Assembly (NCBI RefSeq): GCF_002368335.1
Contig: NZ_AP018288.1
Location: 2,336,208 to 2,400,207 of the forward strand
Length of the DNA stretch: 64,000 bases
Direction: 5' to 3'
From: Nostoc sp. NIES-4103
GTDB lineage: Bacteria; Cyanobacteriota; Cyanobacteriia; Cyanobacteriales; Nostocaceae
Shown here: one piece after another, positions 59,401 to 64,000 of the stretch
How the letters are laid out: every line of letters starts with the position of its first letter
How positions within the stretch are numbered: the stretch's first letter is position 1
Program-made: the position numbers and the translations under genes
Notes under the pieces: generated by a model
The model's input: the letters and a program-made list of their open reading frames with translations, nothing else
Database searches by the model: none
Told to the model about the DNA's origin: nothing

Positions 59401-60220
59401 CCCAAAACCCCTCAGCACCAGGGGGTATGGTAATCATTTCTGTAGAACTTTCTAGGGCAACTTGCACAACTAACTGGCAGAGTTTTTGTGTGAGAAACGG
59501 TTGTCCTCCTGTCCAGCGGATAATTTCTTGCAAGACTACTGTTGGTTGGCTGATGATTTGCTCTAAGCCTTTGAGCAAGGGTGTGGCTTCGTGGAGTTGA
59601 AAGCCATATAATTCAATGGCTTGCCCAATATTAAAAGGTGTGCGACGTTTATCTGCGATTAAATCAGATGGGCTGACTACGCCAAATAGTGCAAAACCCA
59701 GACGGTTGAAATCTGGGTTGTATGCCTGCTGGTTATAGCATTGACGAATCCAAGCAAAAAAGTCGTTGATGGGAAAGTTTAAACTCAGTAAGCTATCTAT
59801 CTCATCAATAAAGATAAATATGCGATCGCTCTCTACTTCTTTGAGCAATACCTGTTCTACGAATTGATGCAGTCGTTGTACAGGAGCAAGTTCTGCTTGT
59901 TGCTCCCACCATTGTTTAAAATTGACCCGCTCTCCTAAATTGAACTCGTAAAATAAACTGACAATGATACCCTTGTACCATTGCACAGGTGTAGTTGACT
60001 CACTACCTAATCTGGTTACATCTAAGTAAACACAGGCGTAACCTTCTTTTTCTAGGCGATGCCTTGTGCGCTGTAGTAGAGATGACTTGCCCATCTGGCG
60101 GCTGTTTAAGACGTAACAAAAATTCCCAGCTTTTAGTCCAGTATAAAGTTGTTCGTCTGCTTGACGGACGACGTAGTTAGGATCATCACCTCCAAGGCTG
60201 CCGCCAACCTGATATCTCAT
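56459..60220 (-). CDS. AAA-like domain/WD40-repeat protein (14 WD40 units) with a transmembrane helix
   Basis: 1253 residues. Residues 1-390 are an AAA-like (AAA_35) ATPase domain: start MRYQVGGSLGGDDPNYVVRQ, Walker A-type SRQMGKSSLL, and IFIFIDEIDSLL as Walker B. A coiled segment and one transmembrane helix (about 470-492, LLLIAVCIGLLVSTALGIGSF) follow, then 14 WD40 units in the last two-thirds, enough for two propellers. Unit 12 carries a 29-residue insertion encoded by an 87-bp GC-rich repeat. The natural family end is near EKSDRSIC; the further 55 residues are translated from short repeats (GEAGEAGEAG). The protein is likely a membrane-anchored STAND-type switch or scaffold. Its partner and signal are unknown. 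Confidence 0.92.
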   Translation of the reverse strand: MRYQVGGSLGGDDPNYVVRQADEQLYTGLKAGNFCYVLNSRQMGKSSLLQRTRHRLEKEGYACVYLDVTRLGSESTTPVQWYKGIIVSLFYEFNLGERVNFKQWWEQQAELAPVQRLHQFVEQVLLKEVESDRIFIFIDEIDSLLSLNFPINDFFAWIRQCYNQQAYNPDFNRLGFALFGVVSPSDLIADKRRTPFNIGQAIELYGFQLHEATPLLKGLEQIISQPTVVLQEIIRWTGGQPFLTQKLCQLVVQVALESSTEMITIPPGAEGFWVEQLIKSRIIQHWESQDEPEHLRTIRDRLLFYEHRAGRLLGLYQQILQAQSNQTSGVPTDDSREQTELLLSGLVKKHNGYLKIKNPIYESVFNAEWVIRQLDNLRPYSQTFNAWVASGYQDESRLLRGKALKDTQQWAQGKSLSNLDYQFLAASQEYEQRQVQTALEAARALEVEARLAQEKQTAKFQRLLLIAVCIGLLVSTALGIGSFILYHQANESEIQAKSSEIKALVSSSEGLFTSNRRLDALIEAIKAKHKLQKLGKPNINIQRQVENVLEQAVYGADEYNRFSGHTAAVLAVDVSPDSSLIASASMDQTIKLWRRDGTQIATLKGHKKAVRVVHFSPDGQILASAGEDGTIKLWRRDGTVVNTFKGHTASVWGVAFSPDGQFLASASWDKTVKIWKRDGTLLNTFPSDSEGFLGVAFSPDGQIVAAANIDKTVKLWKRDTSGWQNANLLQTLKGHSAWVMGVAFSPDGQMIASSSEDTTVKLWQRDSTGKYSQYQTLKGHSAGIQGVAFSPDGQTIASASQDKTIKLWHIDGTEQRTLKGHTASVWGVSWSKDSSFIASAGAENVVRLWQSQNPFQKSIVAHKAGIWSIAITDQSSIIATASHENTAKLWNRQGKLLKTLTGGGTVFDISFSQDGKLIALASYDDTVKIQRRDGTTVASYKDAYGKITAAALSPDGQTIAIANVDRIAQIWKRSQPAPQILTGHTAQVWQVAFSPDGRLVASASGDGTVKLWTLEGKLLRTLVGHSATVWRVAFSQDSKMVASASADNTVKLWTVEGEPALKEGYPPQATGVSASVSDAGASPRRGKLLKTLTGHTAGIWGVAFSPDGKIVASGSVDTTIKLWKLDGTELTTLKGHTAAIRKIAISRDGTLLVSGGDDNTLIIWNLQRILNLDALAYGCTLMQDYLKTNTALEKSDRSICRKKEWGTRGPHDQREWGNGAMGHGGMSLRKAGEAGEAGEAGGEKSIFYDFALR
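56963..57049 (-). repeat. 87-bp GC-rich repeat inserted in frame in a WD40 unit
   Basis: Compared with the neighbouring unit (TLEGKLLRTL), unit 12 has TVEG then 29 extra residues then GKLLKTL. The inserted DNA carries GGGTGACGCTCCTGCGTCGC and CGCTGGCGCTAACGCCAG, modules of the intergenic repeat at 18245-18490. Length 87 is a multiple of three, and no stop is introduced. Confidence 0.85.
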
Positions 60221-61115
60221 ATGAAAATCTTTGATTAAAAATGGCGGAATTTTTCCAAATTATATTTTGGCATATAAGTATTATTTTTTCGTTAATATGT
60301 ACCCATTTTTTTATTTCTTCAAAGCTAAATATTACATTATGTAAATATTTGTATTCTCTGGAAATATCAGAACATTTCTAGTTCTTGCTAATTGATTTTT
60401 ACGGCATCTATGTAATTATCAATTCCCCATCTCGGACGTGAGATTAAAATTGGGCTTCATTTTGCATACAAACAAACCTTGCTGAATCAGGTTGCAAAAC
60501 CGTTGATCTTATATTAGTCCCACTAAGCAACAATAGTTGGTTTTGCTGAGGCAGTACATTGCTTCCAACATTTGTACAGTCAGGCTTTCTCTCATGAAGT
60601 GCAGCTAGCGTGTAACTTCTAGTAGTTGGGCAAGGTGCAAGATATCAGTTCAACCAAACTGATGAGCTTAACTGTCTTAATTGTCTTAACTGTCTTAACT
60701 GTCTGCTTTTTTTAGAATTTTTTTTGATTAAAAATCTTTTTAGGTATTGCTTTTGATATATATCTTTTGATAGATTATGCATAAGTGTGAAAAATCCAAA
60801 AAAATAGCCACAATCCAGAAATAAAAACTGTGATTTTCAGAAGCAGCCACCTGGAAATACAGCTTCAAAAAATTCTGGATAGAGGCTAATTTTAATGACA
60901 AATTAGGAAAATTAATTTTTGTTAGAGAAAAAACAGAGGAATTAATTTCCAACAGATTTGAGCATAGGTGATATAGCCCTCAGCAAAGAAACAGATTACG
61001 GGGGAGTAAAAAAGTTAGGTGAGAGGGATTTGACAGTTCTGTTGATTAATGGCTATTTATCGAAAAGTAGGTGGACATAGTTAAATTTCAGATGAAGACT
61101 AGAAAAACCCTTTCA
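60221..61115. other. Intergenic region, mostly featureless, with a 10-bp tandem repeat
   Basis: 895 bp between two minus-strand genes. It is AT-rich; 60424-60437 carries a fragment of the CCCCATCTCGG repeat. A small hairpin ATCAGTT/AACTGAT at 60646-60664 precedes a TTAACTGTCT-type 10-bp repeat of nearly four units (60667-60704) and a T-run (60707-60713). No gene supported. Confidence 0.6.
60667..60704. repeat. TTAACTGTCT 10-bp tandem repeat
   Basis: About 3.8 units with a single variant (TTAATTGTCT). The spacing of 10 bp would place the units on one helix face; purpose unknown. Confidence 0.75.
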
Positions 61116-62705
61116 TCAGAAAGCTTTTTCCTGCTTGATTCTGCGTTTTGAGTCCTTGCTTCTACTTAATTGTTTTGCAAAATAAACGCGGTAGAGTTCG
61201 CACCGTGGTTTGATGCGATCGCCATCATAAGCTATCAATCCCAGGCTATCGAGCTTATAAACCTCAATGGGATCAAGATAAATACTTTGGTTTGCTGTGA
61301 CAACTTGAGTATATGCCTCCAACAAGCTGGGGTTTTCTTGCAGTTGTGTCCAGTATCGCCATAGATGCTGTCGATAGATTCCACCGTTAGCGATCGCTTC
61401 CTGTAAGAGTTTTTCTAGGGTCATCCCTTGACAGGCCAGATAATACAGAGCAATCCGAATCAGCGCTGGATGTCCACCCACAACAGACATCAATTGGCTA
61501 GCCTCTGTACGAGAGTTCCATTTTAGTCCATGCCGACGAGCTAATTCTTGTACCTGTTCGTGACTGAACTCGCTAAGACGCAATGGTAATCCAATATTGA
61601 ACGGAGAGCGGTTGATGTCTAAAGAAATATGGACTTCTGTAGAGTAAACAATCACTAGTCTGAGTTTCTGCCAATTACTATCCTGATGTGCTTCTTCGTG
61701 CCACGATCGCAACAAAGGAAAAAACTCTTGAGTAATTTTGGGATATTCAAATAAACGGTCAATTCGCTCCAACACAACCACTATTGGACGTTGGATTTGT
61801 CTGAGCAAGTAGTTTTTCAAGTAGAAACTACAGCTTAACTTACTGCCAATTTCTTCATCCCAGTAGGCATCTAGTTGCGGATCAATGCCTAATTCTGTGG
61901 CTAGTCGCCAGCAAAAACTACGGAAAAATTGGTCTAAATTACTCAAACAAAAAGCATCGATTTGATGGCAATCTAATTTGATCGTGTAATATTCTTGTTG
62001 GTGGGCAAAAGCTAACAGCCGCACCACCAGAGAACTTTTACCCATTTCTCTGGGAGCATGAATGCGAATTACAGAACCGGGTTGAGTTATTTCTTGATAG
62101 GCAATTTCCTCAATGGGTGGACGTTTGATATAAAGGTGAGAATCCAAGGGAACAGGGCCATCTGGGTATGAGCAAGAAAATTCCAAGTTCTGAGGCTTTG
62201 GCTTAATAAAGGAGCCTTTAACTATTGATGTCAAAGGATATATTGGTTGATCGTCTGAGTCCAAACTTGAATAGAATGCTTCAATGGTTTCATTCTCTTC
62301 TAGTTCAGACTCAATGCTATAGTCTTCCTCAGATAATTCCAGACCAAAAGCGTTAAAGCATAAGTTGAGTGTTCGCCGATCTACACTTGCACTGGAATAC
62401 CATAACCGATTCAAGGTTTTTGTAGATACCTTGATGCGATCGCTTAACTCATCAAAGCTGAAGCGAACGCCGTTATTCTGCTTAACCTCCACCGCCCGAA
62501 TTGCCCTCTGTAAGCGCTTCAGTCCCATAGAAGTCAACAAAACTCCCCGTTTACGCGTGGTTTTTGCTTGTTTCATCTCGCTACCTAATTTAACTGAGGA
62601 AACCTTTGACTTTTTGTCTGTGGAGCTATCCCTACCGTCAACGACGCCAAATATGGGAGTACCCTTGTTATCTGGTAACAATTCACTAGAGCAACGCTTT
62701 TCCAT
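61116..62705 (-). CDS. AAA-like (AAA_35) ATPase with N-terminal helical domain
   Basis: 529 residues. Residues 53-129 are a helical domain (GVLLTSMGLKRLQ to ELSEEDY) that corresponds to the N-terminus of the NB-ARC/WD40 protein at 28410-32012. The AAA-like domain follows from about 180: LYIKRPPIEEIAYQ, Walker A-type REMGKSSLVV, VVVLERIDRLF as a Walker B-like strand with Glu and Asp, and the family motif SPFNIGLPLRLSEFS. There are no C-terminal repeats; the protein ends soon after the ATPase. It may be a stand-alone STAND-type switch with a DNA- or protein-binding head. The first 50 residues are low in conservation and the start (ATG 62705) has no clear ribosome binding site; M44 is an alternative. 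Confidence 0.87.
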   Translation of the reverse strand: MEKRCSSELLPDNKGTPIFGVVDGRDSSTDKKSKVSSVKLGSEMKQAKTTRKRGVLLTSMGLKRLQRAIRAVEVKQNNGVRFSFDELSDRIKVSTKTLNRLWYSSASVDRRTLNLCFNAFGLELSEEDYSIESELEENETIEAFYSSLDSDDQPIYPLTSIVKGSFIKPKPQNLEFSCSYPDGPVPLDSHLYIKRPPIEEIAYQEITQPGSVIRIHAPREMGKSSLVVRLLAFAHQQEYYTIKLDCHQIDAFCLSNLDQFFRSFCWRLATELGIDPQLDAYWDEEIGSKLSCSFYLKNYLLRQIQRPIVVVLERIDRLFEYPKITQEFFPLLRSWHEEAHQDSNWQKLRLVIVYSTEVHISLDINRSPFNIGLPLRLSEFSHEQVQELARRHGLKWNSRTEASQLMSVVGGHPALIRIALYYLACQGMTLEKLLQEAIANGGIYRQHLWRYWTQLQENPSLLEAYTQVVTANQSIYLDPIEVYKLDSLGLIAYDGDRIKPRCELYRVYFAKQLSRSKDSKRRIKQEKAF

Positions 62706-62979
62706 TATGCTGGTATTTTTTTATTAGCGCTTTTGTTAACGATACATCTTAAAATACATTCCTTGACTTGATCAAGCAAGCTTTATTCAGTAAAATTACT
62801 GTTTATTTTAGAATTGGAAGTACTTTTCCTACTTTTCTTACCTTTCTTACTTTGGTAGTTAGAGGAACACAGTATTGGGTATGGGGTATGGGGCATTAGT
62901 ATTTTTTATCTATGATCCCACTTGCTTGACTTGAGCAAAGCTCTATGTTTGCAGTGGTTCCCTCATGCTGCTGTCATTT

Positions 62980-63140
62980 CACTCCTAAAGCTGACGTGAG
63001 TTCGATGACCTTTCCCTCCCGACCTCCCTCGCCTAAATGGAGGAGGAACGAAAAAATAAGGGTTTTACTCCCCTCTCCTACAAGGAGAGGGGCCGGGGGA
63101 GAGGTTAAAACAGCACTTGTCGAACTCACTCCTAAAGCTG
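62980..63140. mobile_element. MITE-like element flanked by a 14-bp direct repeat
   Basis: The direct repeat CACTCCTAAAGCTG is at 62980-62993 and 63127-63140. Between them are the ends ACGTGAGTTCGATGACC and CTTGTCGAACT, as in the element at 40091-40283, and the same interior modules (CCCGACCTCCCTCGCC, TTTTACTCCCCTCTCCTAC, GGGGGAGAGG). The direct repeats look like a target-site duplication (possibly longer than 8 bp by chance or microhomology). Confidence 0.75.
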
Positions 63141-63336
63141 CACTAACAACCCAAAGCAAAGCCACTTCCTCTACTTGGAGTTTCCCCAAGTGGAAGAAGT
63201 GGCGCTTTGGAAAGCAACTCCCTCACGAATTACAAATTACTATTAAGTTGCTCGACATAATTAAATATATAGCTATCGCCAGTAGTGTTAGGACATCAAC
63301 AGATGATAAAACCTAGACACAAAAAGACTTTTCACC

Positions 63337-63374
63337 CAGTACCCAGTCCCTAGTCCCTAGTCCCCAGTCCCTAG
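63337..63374. repeat. CCTAGTC/CCCAGTC heptamer array
   Basis: About five heptamer units with single-base variants (STRR-like). Confidence 0.75.
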
Positions 63375-63471
63375 CTATAAAATATCAATCAGAAAAACCC
63401 ACTTATCACAAGGCTTTTCCCTCCTGTCCTTTGGGTGACGCTCGTTTTTCGGGCTTCCCTACCGCTGCTGC

Positions 63472-63864
63472 TTAAACATCTCCACAATACTTTGTCGCAA
63501 TCAGTTTATTGTTTTTGTATACTAGAACTCTGCCATAAGCGTTATCCTTAATAGCAACATAAAGATAATTTTTGTTTCTAAACCTGTACAGTGTATCGCC
63601 ATTGGGCTTACGTTCTACTGTACCCCCATTGATTGCAAGATCGGGACGTTGATGATTAGTAGGAATGTTGTAGGCTTCATAACGAAGCTTCTTATTATCT
63701 AGACGAGAAACTTCAACAATTACGCCTTCAGCACTACAGGCAAAAACTAGTCCAGAAGCGAGAGCAGATGAAGGTATCCCTACTGTTGCAGTTAATATAG
63801 AAGCTGTTGCTGTAGCTAAGATTGCCCAAGAGGGCTTCATTTGTCTTTGATTTAAGCTTTTCAT
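63472..63864 (-). CDS. Small exported protein of unknown function
   Basis: 130 residues. It has an N-terminal signal peptide (SWAILATATASILTATVGIP, likely cut after ALA near residue 36). The mature part of about 94 residues is beta-rich: LVFACSAEGVIVEVSRLDN, KKLRYEAYNI, NGDTLYRFRNKNYLYVAIKD, YGRVLVYKNNKLIATKYCGD, with two Cys, one near each end, that could form a disulfide. No family recognised. ATG at 63864; the upstream context is not strong. A frame extending farther (to 63970) in another phase is not related. Confidence 0.75.
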   Translation of the reverse strand: MKSLNQRQMKPSWAILATATASILTATVGIPSSALASGLVFACSAEGVIVEVSRLDNKKLRYEAYNIPTNHQRPDLAINGGTVERKPNGDTLYRFRNKNYLYVAIKDNAYGRVLVYKNNKLIATKYCGDV

Positions 63865-64000
63865 GATTATGGTCTGCTGTGTGAATACACTTGGCTACAA
63901 ATTCCAGTTGGCGTTTTTCGGATTTTTGTAGAGAATCGCCACATAAAGAAATCAGGACTCTGGAATTCAAAGCGCTATCTGCTATAGACCAATTATTTTT
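63865..64000. other. Window end, no feature seen
   Basis: 136 bp; presumably the promoter region of the exported-protein gene. No recognisable motif. Confidence 0.5.

Larger units (their letters stand above)
62706..63471. other. Intergenic region with MITE-like element and heptamer repeats
   Basis: 766 bp. It includes a pyrimidine-rich CTTTTCTTACC-like stretch near 62825-62855, the element at 62980-63140, a GAAGTGGC palindromic stretch near 63160-63210, and a CCTAGTC/CCCAGTC heptamer array at 63337-63374. Frames over the MITE (62945-63316 plus, 62974-63189 minus) are not supported. Confidence 0.7.

Noticed and set aside
60740..60952. 70-codon minus-strand frame in the gap before the AAA-like gene
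   Set aside because: AT-rich sequence with no ribosome binding site and no recognisable features.
62945..63316. 123-codon plus-strand frame
   Set aside because: It spans the MITE-like element with its direct repeats; low-complexity and without homology.

Overview
The window looks like chromosome from a filamentous, heterocyst-type cyanobacterium (Nostocales, Nostoc/Anabaena/Calothrix-like). Reasons: many HIP1 octamers (GCGATCGC), heptameric tandem repeats of the STRR kind, abundant small palindromic and MITE-like repeats between genes, very large multidomain sensor kinases, STAND/WD40 proteins, cyanobacterial DUF3172 and Mo-nitrogenase C-terminal-type (Mo-nitro_C) proteins, and a group 2 sigma factor. 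No rRNA, tRNA, CRISPR array, intact transposase or prophage was seen.

Layout. 1-17.2 kb: signalling block with a FIST sensor plus hybrid kinase operon (minus), a 2221-residue poly-HAMP hybrid kinase (plus) and an 1834-residue Ser/Thr kinase-ATPase-GAF-histidine kinase (plus). 17.3-21.9 kb: lone type II thioesterase, then an ABC importer ATPase and a double permease with no binding protein. 22.3-23.6 kb: three tandem paralogous small peptides with double-glycine leaders. 23.8-25.1 kb: SDR/MerR divergon with a MerR-type promoter. 25.2-32.0 kb: CACHE-type hybrid kinase and an NB-ARC/WD40 protein. 32.6-37.0 kb: minus-strand run HtrA protease, DUF5673-like membrane protein, DUF3172 protein, signal peptidase I, a 40-residue membrane microprotein and a group 2 sigma factor, which looks like an envelope/secretion operon. 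37.5-39.3 kb: response regulator-kinase whose H-box histidine is Glu, and a small exported protein. 39.6-51.0 kb: carbohydrate and oxidoreductase region: cupin, GH15 glucoamylase, broken CDF transporter, glucose-1-dehydrogenase-like SDR, double VOC protein, DoxX/SMP-30 pair, and divergent GMC oxidoreductase, DUF1622, HPP and glycine-zipper genes. 51.0-56.2 kb: small, mostly exported proteins. 56.5-62.7 kb: AAA-like/WD40 protein and a second AAA-like protein. 63.5 kb: small exported protein.

Two themes stand out. First, signal transduction: six proteins with histidine-kinase modules and three STAND-type ATPases in 64 kb. Second, repeats: several intergenic families carry terminal inverted repeats, one has probable target-site duplications at two copies, and repeat-derived DNA lies in frame inside several large genes (poly-HAMP kinase, multi-kinase, WD40 protein).

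All functions are read from sequence motifs and remembered family features; no database search was possible. Where an upstream in-frame start gave a longer reading but a later ATG has a better ribosome binding site or signal peptide, the later start is given and the reason stated.
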